Source: Nitrospirota bacterium
GTDB lineage: Bacteria > Nitrospirota > Nitrospiria > Nitrospirales > UBA8639
Direction of reading: 5' to 3'
DNA: 7,360 bases
Assembly (NCBI GenBank): GCA_029865515.1
Contig: JAOUGQ010000140.1
Coordinates: 1 to 7,360 of the forward strand
The notes below the pieces were generated by a model. That model did not search any database, was not told the origin of the DNA, and was given only the letters and a program-made list of their open reading frames with translations. Both the position numbers and the translations under genes were made by a program. Of this stretch, positions 1 through 6,786 are shown piece by piece. Position 1 is the first letter of the stretch. Each line of letters starts with the position of its first letter.

Positions 1-3000
1 ATGTCATGATTACGCGCCGGCTCTACCGCGAGGGGGACAGTGAGTATTATTTCAACAAGATTCCCTGCCGACTCAAGGATATTCGGGGATTTCTCTGGAA
101 TGCCCGAGCCGGAGCCCGAGGGCAGTCTGTGATTGAACAAGGCAATATTGAGCAGTTGCTCAGCGCCTCCCCCCAGGAGCGACGTGAGTTTATTGAGGGC
201 ACGGCAGGCATTATTCGTTATAAAAAACAGAAGGCGGAGGCGCTACGGAAATTACAAAGCACGGAGAATAATCTCTTGCGGGTGCGGGATATTCTTGGAG
301 AAGTCCGACACCAGCTTCGGACACTCAACCGTCAGGCGAAGCAGGCAGAGGAGTATCAATCCCTTCTCCGTGAGGCTCGCGAATTTGAGGTGCAGTTACT
401 GACATATGATTTTCGCCGGTTTTTCCAAGAGCAGTGTCTGTTTGAAAAGGAATTACACGAATCCGAAAGCCAGGAAATGGCCTGTTTGGCTGAAGAGGCC
501 CGTTTAGTGGCCGAGCAACAAGAGGTCCAGTTAGAGCTGGCTTCTACCAGCGAAACCCTCAAGGAAGCTCAGGATCGATTTCGGGAGATCGAGCAACGAA
601 TGTCTCAAGCCTTTACGGCCATTCAAATCGAACGCAACCGGCTTGATCAATATGAACAGCAGCATGAACAGGTCATGGCGGAGCGAACTCGGTTGAATGG
701 GGAAGGCCAGGAAGCCACAGGTTCGTTGGAGGTGCTGAGAGATCGGCTGTCACAAATTCGGTGTGAGATGGAGGCTCTTTCCGTCACCTTGGAAGAAGGA
801 GAAGGGAGTATGGCCGACCTTGTGGTCCGGCGTCGCGACACAGCAGAGAAGGTTGACAAAGGGCGAGAAACGATTTTGGCCCTGGCTGTTGAAAAAACGA
901 ATCTGGAAAACCGCTTGCAAAGTATCGCGGAAGGACAGAGTTCGATGGCCCGCCGGATAGAACGTCTGGCGGCCGAGTTTACTCAATCTCAGACGGATCA
1001 AACCAAGCTGCAAGCCGAAGGTGAAACCCTTCGACAGCAACGCTCGACTTTAGAAAGCCAACTTGAAGGGCTTCGGACTAATCAGGAGCGATTGGAAGTG
1101 AGCCTTCAAAGTCAACGGGAAACCCGTGAAGAGCTTGACGGGAAAATACTTGAACTCCAAACGCAGACTGCTGGCTCTGAATCTGAATTGCGGGCCATTC
1201 AAAGTGTGTTTCGTGAAGAATTAGGGTATGGCCATCGAGGGGAGGGCGATGAAGCCTCCATTCGGGTCGCCTGTTCGTCCATCCAAGAGGCCATGGCCGA
1301 GCGGATGGAAGTGCCGGAGGAAGTTGAAAAAGCCATAGAAGCGGTCCTGGGTGAACAATTGCAGGCGTGGATTGTTCAGTCGGCCCAAGAGGCGGAAATG
1401 GCCATTGAGCAATTTAAACGACATGAGTGGGGAAAAGGCAGCTTTATTCCCTTAAGTGTGCCGCGCGCGGGTAAAGGTGTTCCTGCGGAGTGGTGGAGCG
1501 TGTTGCAGCACGATCCTGAGGTGCGAGGATTGGCACTGGACTTTGTTCAGGTTCCAGACGATTTGAGGCGGGTGGTGGATGCCTTGTTAGGGAATACGGT
1601 CATCGTCAAATCTTTATCCGGGGCGTTGAATATCATGTCCACCCATTCCTGGTTTCAAGGGAATGGCCCCCTTCTAGTCACCTTAGGGGGGGAACTGGTC
1701 TCCCCTTCAGGGGTTATCATTGGTGGATCCGGCGGGGAAGCCGGCGGATTATTACACCGCCGCCGCGAGATTCTCACATTGGAAGAAAAGCTGAAAACTC
1801 TCACAGTGGACTTGGAAGAGGCCAAAGCGAACCGCAAAAATCTTATTCAGGAAATTGAGCAGGTATCGACACAACTTGAGGAAGCCACCGTGGCCATCCG
1901 CGAAATGGAATTTCACATGTTGACGATCCAAAAGGAGGCCGTTTCAAAGGAACAGGCTCTCCCCGATCTTTTGCGCCGCCTGGACATTCTCCAGCAGGAT
2001 CGGTTGACAGAAGAGGCCGAATGGGGCCGGTTACAAGTTGAGGAAGTGGAAGTTCGGACCCGGCTCGAACATCTCAATCAGACACGGGCACAAGAGGATG
2101 GAGCGCTTCGTCACTGGCTGGACTCACTGAATGAATTGGATCGGGAACGACAGGATTTGTCTCAAAGCCTCAATGACACTCGAATGAATTATCAGACTTT
2201 GAAGACTCAATGGGACCATGAACAAGGTAATATCGAACGGATTGAACGGGAAGAGGAGAATCGGAAAATCCGCATTCAACAGATTGACCAACAATTGGAG
2301 CACCTCTTCCTCCAAAGTCGAAAGAGCCAGGAGGAACGACTCAGAAACGAAGGCTTGGTAGAAGAGTTAGACCTGCAGAAGGAGACAATTGCCGGAGAAT
2401 TGTTGGAGATTCAGAACCGGCATGCAGGGTTGATGGAGGGGGTCAAACGACTGGATGGTCTGATTGGACGGGCTCGTGAAGCGTTGAGCCAGATCTTCAA
2501 GTCCAGAGTGCCGATTGAGGGGCGATTAGCAGAGGTTCGTACGAAACTCCATGCAGTACAAGAAACTCTGACTATGACCTATGAAATTTCCACGGAAGAC
2601 CTGAAAATCCCCCAGGATGCAGGAAATAACCTTGAAGTTTCGGAACATGGTGAACACGTCCCTGTTGATGTGGCACCGGATCAGTGGAGAGAGCAGTTGC
2701 AGGGTATCCGGAAAAAATTGGAACGTATCGGTCCGATTAATTTGGCCGCGATCGAGGAACATGCTCAATTAGAAGAACGGTATCAATTTTTGCTGGCGCA
2801 GGAAGAAGACCTGGCCGGTTCTATCCACTCTCTTCAGGAGATTATCCAGCGGCTGAATCAGACGACCAATAAATTATTTGCCGAGACCTTTAAAGAGCTG
2901 CAAGTGAAGTTTAACGAAGTATTTTCAGCCTTGTTTGCCGGAGGGCGGGCTGAGTTGATCCTAGTAGAGGACACTCAGGAAGGGCAGGAATCTGAAGCGC

Positions 3001-3362
3001 CCAATCTCGAACCAGGTGTGGAAATTGTCGCCCAACCTCCTGGCAAGCGTTTGAAGAATCTGAGCATGCTCTCCGGTGGTGAAAAAACGATGACGGTGAT
3101 GGCGCTTCTGTTTGCGAGCTTTTTGATTAGGCCTTCTCCATTTTGTGTGTTGGATGAGGTGGATGCACCATTAGATGAAACCAACGTGGTTCGGTTTGGT
3201 CAATTTTTGCGGCAAATGGCGGACCGGTCTCAATTTATTGTGATCACGCACAATAAACGAACGATGGAAGTTGCCAACTCCTTATTTGGGGTGACGATGG
3301 AAGATCCTGGGGTTTCGAAGTTGATCGCTGTTCGCCTGCATGAGTTAGAAGAGGTGGGCTGA
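1..3362 (+). CDS. smc: Chromosome segregation ATPase SMC, N-terminus cut off by window edge
   Basis: SMC is a dimeric ATPase that, with ScpA and ScpB, compacts and segregates the nucleoid. The reading frame is open from the left edge, and the ATG at 6 is internal. Numbered from that Met, residues 1-65 are the rest of the N-terminal head, with the Q-loop stretch VIEQGNIEQLL. A Glu/Gln/Arg-rich coiled coil runs to about 400. The hinge covers about 406-585 and ends in conserved glycines (IIGGSGGEAGG). A second coiled coil runs to about 900. The C-terminal head has RIGPINLAAIEEH near 908, signature LSGGEK at 1022-1027, Walker B VLDEVD at 1048-1053, a D-loop (APLDE) and the ITHN switch histidine. 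About 90-100 residues, including Walker A, lie outside the window. No frameshift is visible. There is a polar insert just before the RIGPIN segment and another before the signature motif. No scpA or scpB is in the window. Confidence 0.97.
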   Translation, partial: VMITRRLYREGDSEYYFNKIPCRLKDIRGFLWNARAGARGQSVIEQGNIEQLLSASPQERREFIEGTAGIIRYKKQKAEALRKLQSTENNLLRVRDILGEVRHQLRTLNRQAKQAEEYQSLLREAREFEVQLLTYDFRRFFQEQCLFEKELHESESQEMACLAEEARLVAEQQEVQLELASTSETLKEAQDRFREIEQRMSQAFTAIQIERNRLDQYEQQHEQVMAERTRLNGEGQEATGSLEVLRDRLSQIRCEMEALSVTLEEGEGSMADLVVRRRDTAEKVDKGRETILALAVEKTNLENRLQSIAEGQSSMARRIERLAAEFTQSQTDQTKLQAEGETLRQQRSTLESQLEGLRTNQERLEVSLQSQRETREELDGKILELQTQTAGSESELRAIQSVFREELGYGHRGEGDEASIRVACSSIQEAMAERMEVPEEVEKAIEAVLGEQLQAWIVQSAQEAEMAIEQFKRHEWGKGSFIPLSVPRAGKGVPAEWWSVLQHDPEVRGLALDFVQVPDDLRRVVDALLGNTVIVKSLSGALNIMSTHSWFQGNGPLLVTLGGELVSPSGVIIGGSGGEAGGLLHRRREILTLEEKLKTLTVDLEEAKANRKNLIQEIEQVSTQLEEATVAIREMEFHMLTIQKEAVSKEQALPDLLRRLDILQQDRLTEEAEWGRLQVEEVEVRTRLEHLNQTRAQEDGALRHWLDSLNELDRERQDLSQSLNDTRMNYQTLKTQWDHEQGNIERIEREEENRKIRIQQIDQQLEHLFLQSRKSQEERLRNEGLVEELDLQKETIAGELLEIQNRHAGLMEGVKRLDGLIGRAREALSQIFKSRVPIEGRLAEVRTKLHAVQETLTMTYEISTEDLKIPQDAGNNLEVSEHGEHVPVDVAPDQWREQLQGIRKKLERIGPINLAAIEEHAQLEERYQFLLAQEEDLAGSIHSLQEIIQRLNQTTNKLFAETFKELQVKFNEVFSALFAGGRAELILVEDTQEGQESEAPNLEPGVEIVAQPPGKRLKNLSMLSGGEKTMTVMALLFASFLIRPSPFCVLDEVDAPLDETNVVRFGQFLRQMADRSQFIVITHNKRTMEVANSLFGVTMEDPGVSKLIAVRLHELEEVG

Positions 3363-3413
3363 TACACTCAATCCCCAGCAAAGGGAACCCCGTCCCTTTC
3401 TGGAATCTCAAAG

Positions 3414-3452
3414 AAAAAGCCCCTTCCTGGTTTCAAGGAAGGGGCTTTTTTT
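3414..3452 (+). terminator. Rho-independent terminator after smc, probably bidirectional
   Basis: A perfect 10-bp GC-rich stem (arms 3419-3428 and 3436-3445, reading GCCCCTTCCT / AGGAAGGGGC) closes a 7-base loop and is followed by seven T. Five A precede the left arm, so the stem can extend by A-T pairs and the opposite strand also gets a short U-tract. It lies 51 bases after the smc stop and just beyond the stop of the convergent ferredoxin gene, so it probably ends both transcripts. It is stronger in the + direction. Confidence 0.93.
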
Positions 3453-3476
3453 GTAGAAACCGGTTTTTAGGGTTTG

Positions 3477-3824
3477 TTAATTTCGAACGCCGCTCCAAAC
3501 TTTCGCTGGATCAATTTCTTTGTCGGGGTTCAGTTGTTTGGCCTTTTCCAGTAGGGTGTCAGTTGTCTCAGGGATGGCTGGATCAGGGACGCAACAATCG
3601 TCGACCGGACAAACAGCAGCACATTGGGGTTCGTCAAAATGGCCGACGCACTCTGTGCACCGCTCATAGGTAATGACATATACCGTGTCTCCCTCTCCTT
3701 GTCCTTCTCCAACTTTATTGCCTTTTTCTTCTGCGGCGCTCCGTGTTTCAAAAATTGCCTCATTGGGGCATTCCGGGAGACAGGCACCGCAATTGATGCA
3801 TTCTTCAGTGATTAGCAACGACAT
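3477..3824 (-). CDS. 2[4Fe-4S] ferredoxin, YfhL/Allochromatium type, 115 aa
   Basis: A small soluble electron carrier that should hold two [4Fe-4S] clusters. The first motif is C9-x2-C12-x2-C15-x3-C19-P. The second is C56-x2-C59-x8-C68-x3-C72-P; the eight-residue spacing (VGHFDEPQ) is the hallmark of Allochromatium vinosum-type ferredoxins, which are known for very low-potential clusters. C77 and C78 follow in the VDDCC segment, and one of them matches a commonly conserved extra cysteine. A C-terminal helix-like tail (about 88-115) is also typical. The protein is longer than the usual 80-90 residues because of a Glu/Gly/Lys-rich insert at about 28-46 between the motifs. The ATG start is supported by a perfect AAGGAGG site. 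It is a single-gene unit, convergent with smc. The electron partner cannot be told from context. Confidence 0.93.
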   Translation of the reverse strand: MSLLITEECINCGACLPECPNEAIFETRSAAEEKGNKVGEGQGEGDTVYVITYERCTECVGHFDEPQCAAVCPVDDCCVPDPAIPETTDTLLEKAKQLNPDKEIDPAKVWSGVRN

Positions 3825-3828
3825 AATT

Positions 3829-3835
3829 CCTCCTT
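3829..3835 (-). promoter_or_regulatory. Ribosome binding site of the ferredoxin gene
   Basis: On the minus strand AAGGAGG lies 4 bases (AATT) before the ATG whose complement is at 3822-3824. This full match to the anti-Shine-Dalgarno core fixes the start, although the spacing is short. Confidence 0.85.
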
Positions 3836-3890
3836 AGCGGGCAGATAATCCGTCATGTCAATTTGTACTGAACCATCGTCCATAATTCTT

Positions 3891-3913
3891 GAGGAAATTT
3901 GCAAAATTTCCTC
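3891..3913. promoter_or_regulatory. Perfect 10-bp dyad upstream of the ferredoxin gene, candidate operator
   Basis: GAGGAAATTT at 3891-3900 and its exact reverse complement AAATTTCCTC at 3904-3913 flank the three bases GCA. The dyad sits 67 bases upstream of the ferredoxin start, within an AT-rich patch where a promoter would be expected. No T-tract follows on either strand, so a terminator is unlikely. The size and symmetry suit a site for a dimeric regulator. It does not match the Fur, FNR, CRP or IscR consensus as I know them, so the regulator is unknown. Confidence 0.5.
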
Positions 3914-3959
3914 TGGTATTAGGACTCAAAAAAAATAAACACTTGCGAGATTTTAACGA

Positions 3960-3971
3960 TAGAAATTTCTA
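3960..3971. repeat. 12-bp perfect palindrome TAGAAATTTCTA
   Basis: A fully self-complementary 12-mer, 46 bases beyond the 23-base dyad at 3891-3913. Both contain GAAATTT and its complement AAATTTC, here fused without a spacer. It may be a second, weaker site for the same protein. AT-rich palindromes of this length can also arise by chance. Confidence 0.3.
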
Positions 3972-4182
3972 GGCGTCAACCGTACAGAAGACCTATCAGA
4001 TAAGCCATTCGGACCGGTTTCACGATGGAGGGCTGCTGGGCATCTCTTCACAAAAACCGGTGGACCCAATGATGGGAAGTTCTGGTTTCCTCTTGCTCCT
4101 TGGTCGCGGTGGGTGGTCTGACCTTGACGAACATATGAGCGATTGTTATAGCAGCGAGGCACTATGTTCGGATGTGGAAGCC

Positions 4183-4210
4183 AGCTATTCACAAATGGGA
4201 ATGAATAGCT
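4183..4210. repeat. Hairpin with perfect 9-bp arms in the gene-poor region
   Basis: AGCTATTCA at 4183-4191 pairs exactly with TGAATAGCT at 4202-4210 across a 10-base loop. No T-run follows on either strand, so this is not a standard terminator. It lies 118 bases before the transporter ATG and could be part of a leader or small RNA, a protein-binding site, or an element remnant. Confidence 0.4.
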
Positions 4211-4328
4211 CTGTGCAGGCGTATGAGGAGTCGGCATAATACCTAATCGAGATGTTTTCGATTTAGAAAAAATTTGTCTGACATACTTCCCCGGTTTGGG
4301 CCTATTCCTTTTTCTCTCTTGCCTCCCT

Positions 4329-5255
4329 ATGAAAACGGCTAACTCCACATCTTCGGTTTTCTCCGCCTATGCCGCCCTCACGACTGCAGCTGTGGTTTGG
4401 GGAGGATCAGTCGTGGCGCAGAAAGTAGCCCTAGGCCCATTTTCCCCTGTGGAAGCCTCTGTTTTTCGAGGGATAGGGGCATTAATGATCCTTATTCCTC
4501 TATGGAAATGGAAGGAAGAAGGCGCTCCCTCCTTTTCCGGAAAAGACTGGCGGAACTTTTTTCTATTGGGGTTGGGGGTTCTAGGAAACCACCTGTTCAT
4601 ACTTTTTGGGCTGGAATTTATTGGGGCAGGGGCAGCCGGCATCATTATTGGGGCAAGTCCGGCAATTACCGCATTTTTGTCCTCTTTAATCCTGAAAGAT
4701 GTTTCCCTTCGTGTTATTTGGCTTGGTTGCTTTGTATCGTTTTTGGGAGTATTGAGCATTACTGGGCGCAGCGCCGTGGATGGGGTTGGTTCTAATCCAC
4801 TGTTCGGGGGGATTCTGGTGGTGTCTGCCTTAGTCAGTTGGGCCCTGTATACGATTGGCTGTCGAAAAACGATGGAACGATTTTCTCCGTTGACCGTGAC
4901 GTGGACGACTCTTATGGTCTCTCTGATGTTTGAAATTCCTTTGTTGACCATCAATCACAAAGTGTTGGGTTCAGGAATGGAGACTGTTCCAGTTTCTGGT
5001 TGGATGGCGCTCCTGTACGTTATGGTGTTTGCCACAGCGTTGGGTCAACAGGCCTGGTTGCATGGTGTCAGGGGGGTAGGCCCTTCGAGAGCCGGGATTT
5101 TTGGCAATCTTATTCCGGTTTCCGCATTATTTTTTTCCCTGATAATTTTGGGAGAGCCCGTTGGCATGAGAGAAATAAGTGGGATAGGATTGATTCTGCT
5201 CGGGGTCTGGCTGGTTGATCGCCAATCCCGCGCCGTGATCGTGAGAACCAAGTAA
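4329..5255 (+). CDS. EamA/DMT-superfamily membrane transporter, 308 aa
   Basis: An inner-membrane permease of the drug/metabolite transporter superfamily, whose members export amino acids, metabolites or drugs. The substrate is not predictable here. The protein is almost wholly hydrophobic, with about ten membrane segments in two EamA repeats (roughly residues 12-145 and 155-295). The first repeat opens with the characteristic VVWGGSVVAQK (about 22-32). The segment FIGAGAAGIIIGASPAI lies in repeat 1 and its counterpart GVGPSRAGIFGNLIPV in repeat 2. The length of about 300 is normal. I chose the ATG at 4329 because the protein then starts just before the first membrane segment. A TTG at 4296 would add 11 residues. 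Neither start has a clear Shine-Dalgarno site. The next gene follows after 37 bases on the same strand, suggesting cotranscription. Confidence 0.9.
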   Translation: MKTANSTSSVFSAYAALTTAAVVWGGSVVAQKVALGPFSPVEASVFRGIGALMILIPLWKWKEEGAPSFSGKDWRNFFLLGLGVLGNHLFILFGLEFIGAGAAGIIIGASPAITAFLSSLILKDVSLRVIWLGCFVSFLGVLSITGRSAVDGVGSNPLFGGILVVSALVSWALYTIGCRKTMERFSPLTVTWTTLMVSLMFEIPLLTINHKVLGSGMETVPVSGWMALLYVMVFATALGQQAWLHGVRGVGPSRAGIFGNLIPVSALFFSLIILGEPVGMREISGIGLILLGVWLVDRQSRAVIVRTK

Positions 5256-5292
5256 CCCGGCGAGAGGCGAACACAGAGAAAGAGAGCGTATT

Positions 5293-5685
5293 ATGTTGAA
5301 GGAACGGATTGAAGAAGTCACGCACATGAATGAGTTATTTTATCGGGCGTTTGAACAGCTGGATGTCGCTCTTATGGATTCGATATGGGCTCACCAAGAG
5401 TATGTGACTTGTATTCACCCCGGTTGGAGTATTCGGGTCGGATGGCCGGCAGTCAGGGACTCTTGGGTGGTTATTTTCAATAATACGTTTTCTATGGAAT
5501 TCGAACTGACAGAATTACAAGTGCAAGTTGCCGCCGATGTTGCGTGGGTGATTTGTACCGAAAACATCACCAGCCGGGTTGGGGAAAATCCGCAGAATAG
5601 CCGGGTGGTGGCGACCAACTTATTCGAGCGGATCGGCGATGAATGGAAAATGATTCATCATCACGGATCACCGTTAATGGAATAA
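5293..5685 (+). CDS. SnoaL-like/NTF2-fold protein, 130 aa
   Basis: A small soluble protein of the NTF2-like superfamily, whose cone-shaped fold is used as an enzyme or a ligand-binding domain. Visible family features are an N-terminal helix (FYRAFEQLDVALMDSIW, about 16-32), the CIHPGW motif at 40-45, a following G-W-x-A-V-R-x-S-W segment (50-58), alternating beta-strand sequence, and the C-terminal W-K-M-I-H-H-H-G-S-P ending near 127. This pattern is typical of the SnoaL_3/DUF4440-like group often annotated as nuclear transport factor 2 family protein. No reaction can be assigned. The length is normal. The ATG at 5293 has a weak purine-rich AGAGAAAGAGAG stretch upstream; the Met at residue 12 has nothing better. 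It is probably translated from the transporter mRNA. Confidence 0.88.
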   Translation: MLKERIEEVTHMNELFYRAFEQLDVALMDSIWAHQEYVTCIHPGWSIRVGWPAVRDSWVVIFNNTFSMEFELTELQVQVAADVAWVICTENITSRVGENPQNSRVVATNLFERIGDEWKMIHHHGSPLME

Positions 5686-5848
5686 GTTCGGTACGCCTCT
5701 CTGCTGCTAGCCGGCAAATGCTGTTCGTCCTATTGATTCTATACCGAAGGTCTCCATCTCTTCTCCTTCTGTCGGTATCAACAGGGAATTGGTTAGAGAC
5801 AGTCTCTGATCAACAAGATTGAGGTGTAAGAGGTGGTGGGGGATGAGA
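5686..5848. other. Intergenic region between convergent genes, no clear terminator
   Basis: 163 bases between the NTF2-like gene (+) and the 73-residue gene (-). It contains the near-palindrome AGAGACAGTCTCT (5795-5807) and a 7-bp inverted pair TTCGGTA / TACCGAA (5687-5693 and 5742-5748). Neither is followed by a T-tract, so no intrinsic terminator can be called. Confidence 0.4.
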
Positions 5849-6070
5849 TCAGGAGGCAGACGGACTTAAAATATGTTGCGCCCATTCTTCAACAATCGCG
5901 TCTCGCTCCTCCATGCTCATGGCACTGTATTTTTTAAACATACCCAGCCCTCCCTTTTTTTTGCGCCAAGCGACAAAGTGTAAAAAATGTTCCTTGCACA
6001 AGGACTGAGTTCCTGCAGGGGCGTATAGTGGTTCGGTACACCCACCAATTAAACACGAATCAGTATTCAT
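5849..6070 (-). CDS. Small Cys/His-rich protein of unknown function, 73 aa
   Basis: I do not recognise the family. The 73-residue product begins with a possible metal-binding knuckle: C6-x4-C11-x13-C25-x2-H28, with H31 close by. A basic patch WRKKKGG follows near 35-41, and the C-terminal half looks helical and acidic (SMEERDAIVEEWAQHIL, about 52-68). This suggests a small zinc-binding or nucleic-acid-binding protein, but that is inference from Cys/His spacing. It lacks a signal peptide and membrane segment. A near-perfect Shine-Dalgarno site 8 bases before the ATG makes it very likely to be a real translated gene. It is divergent from the 158-residue gene across a 234-base gap. Confidence 0.8.
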   Translation of the reverse strand: MNTDSCLIGGCTEPLYAPAGTQSLCKEHFLHFVAWRKKKGGLGMFKKYSAMSMEERDAIVEEWAQHILSPSAS

Positions 6071-6078
6071 GACCTGGT

Positions 6079-6086
6079 CCTCCTTT
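6079..6086 (-). promoter_or_regulatory. Ribosome binding site of the 73-residue gene
   Basis: On the minus strand AAAGGAGG lies 8 bases before the ATG whose complement is at 6068-6070. This is optimal in match and spacing, and is the main evidence that the small gene is expressed. Confidence 0.85.
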
Positions 6087-6290
6087 GGTTCTCTCAGAGC
6101 AGCATGCTGGAATCGAAGTATGCCGAACTGCGAGGCGAGAAGGCAATCAATGGCACCAACCAGATGAGTTGTACGTGAATCCCATTAGTAGGGTGACCGC
6201 GTTCCCTTGCTTTCTCTGTCAGATGGCGGGTATCGTAGGCACCCGGTTCAAGTTAGCTCATCAGGCATGTATCGTCAGTGTCGTTGAAGA

Positions 6291-6296
6291 AAGGAG
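6291..6296 (+). promoter_or_regulatory. Ribosome binding site deciding the start of the 158-residue gene
   Basis: AAGGAG lies 8 bases before a GTG at 6305, directly followed by a TTG at 6308. This rules against the upstream GTG at 6278, whose reading frame would pass through the site itself. Confidence 0.7.
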
Positions 6297-6304
6297 AGTG
6301 TTTT

Positions 6305-6781
6305 GTGTTGACTGCTACAGATGTTTTTGAACAAACGAGAGACGCGGCTTTGCGCGCAACGGGTCCGGATGAACGGGCTCTTCAAATCGATTATCCGGCG
6401 TTGGCAACCAAGATTGAAGGTGCGTTGGCAGGTCGTAAGATTCAGCTTCTGCATATTAATGAATTTCTTCCGGAAGGGTATGAGGATCAAGGTCGTTTTA
6501 ACGTCGTGGTCATGACGTCGGGCAACGTTCTATTCGATATGGTCATCGGGGATTCGTATTTCCGGTACGACATTTTTTCCTGCTGTGATTTGGATAAAAT
6601 CCAACTTATTGATGGGACCTGGGACAATAAAGAAAAACGCACGGAAGAATCGTTTCTCAGTTTACGGTTGATGCATGGGGATGAGGCGCATATTCTTTTA
6701 GCCCTCAACGACGAACAACGCCCTGCTGTCTTATCTTTTGCCGAGAAAGTTTCACACGGCCGGCATCCCGAAAAAGCCTGA
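6305..6781 (+). CDS. Conserved-looking hypothetical protein, 158 aa
   Basis: I do not recognise the family. From the GTG at 6305 the product has 158 residues, is soluble, and has no signal peptide or membrane segment. The N-terminal part (about 1-60) is mixed helix and loop. The middle (about 68-110) alternates hydrophobic and polar residues in a beta-rich pattern (RFNVVVMTSGNVLFDMVIG), with two adjacent cysteines in FSCCDLD. A further strand-like LRLMHGDEAHILLAL leads into a final helix. A beta sheet capped by a C-terminal helix loosely recalls PH-like domains, but this is only a guess. The start is chosen from the AAGGAG site; TTG at 6308 is nearly equivalent. It stands alone between a divergent gene and a convergent one. 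Confidence 0.8.
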   Translation: MLTATDVFEQTRDAALRATGPDERALQIDYPALATKIEGALAGRKIQLLHINEFLPEGYEDQGRFNVVVMTSGNVLFDMVIGDSYFRYDIFSCCDLDKIQLIDGTWDNKEKRTEESFLSLRLMHGDEAHILLALNDEQRPAVLSFAEKVSHGRHPEKA

Positions 6782-6786
6782 GAGCT

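Larger units (their letters stand above)
3825..4328. other. Gene-poor region between the divergent ferredoxin and transporter genes
   Basis: About 500 bases with no convincing gene. The left part (3880-3972) is AT-rich, with two palindromes and an A8 run at 3928-3935, and probably carries the ferredoxin promoter. The right part (about 3973-4240) has composition closer to coding DNA. It is open without a stop in one + frame over 3973-4239, but it has no ATG near its beginning, no Shine-Dalgarno site and no recognisable domain. It also holds a 9-bp-arm hairpin (4183-4210). It could be an untranslated leader, a small RNA or a decayed gene; the sequence alone does not decide. Confidence 0.5.
6071..6304. 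other. Divergent intergenic region presumed to hold both promoters
   Basis: 234 bases between two divergent genes. A weak sigma-70-like pair for the + gene is TTGCTT (6207-6212), 18 bases, then TATCGT (6231-6236), with only three and four matches to consensus. No strong dyad was seen. An open + frame crosses the region but runs past the start of the 158-residue gene in another frame and shows no recognisable family, so I treat it as chance. Confidence 0.3.

Noticed and set aside
1..3362. The possibility that the long coiled-coil protein is another SMC-like ATPase (RecN, SbcC, or a defence ATPase)
   Set aside because: The hinge with its terminal glycines, the RIGPIN segment and the LSGGEK...VLDEVDAPLDE arrangement fit chromosomal SMC, and no defence partner genes are nearby.
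3457..3466. Palindrome AAACCGGTTT just after the terminator, with the same 8-mer again at 4013-4020 and 4054-4061
   Set aside because: Short copies hundreds of bases apart in unrelated contexts; too little to call a repeat family without a genome-wide count.
3856..3861. A perfect minus-strand TTGACA upstream of the ferredoxin gene
   Set aside because: A -10 element at normal spacing would overlap the ribosome site and no good match is there, so it is probably not the functional -35 box.
3953..4348. A 131-codon open frame on the minus strand over the gene-poor region
   Set aside because: It starts inside the transporter coding region, has no ribosome site, and its product is a low-complexity mix of Pro, Arg, Ser and Asn without any recognisable domain.
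4367..4954. A 195-codon minus-strand open frame opposite the transporter
   Set aside because: The + strand frame is a clear ten-segment EamA protein; the opposite frame is its shadow, rich in Pro, Arg and Thr.
6085..6330. An 81-codon + frame with several cysteines
   Set aside because: It would start from TTG without a ribosome site and overlaps the better supported 158-residue gene in another frame; the cysteines show no regular spacing.
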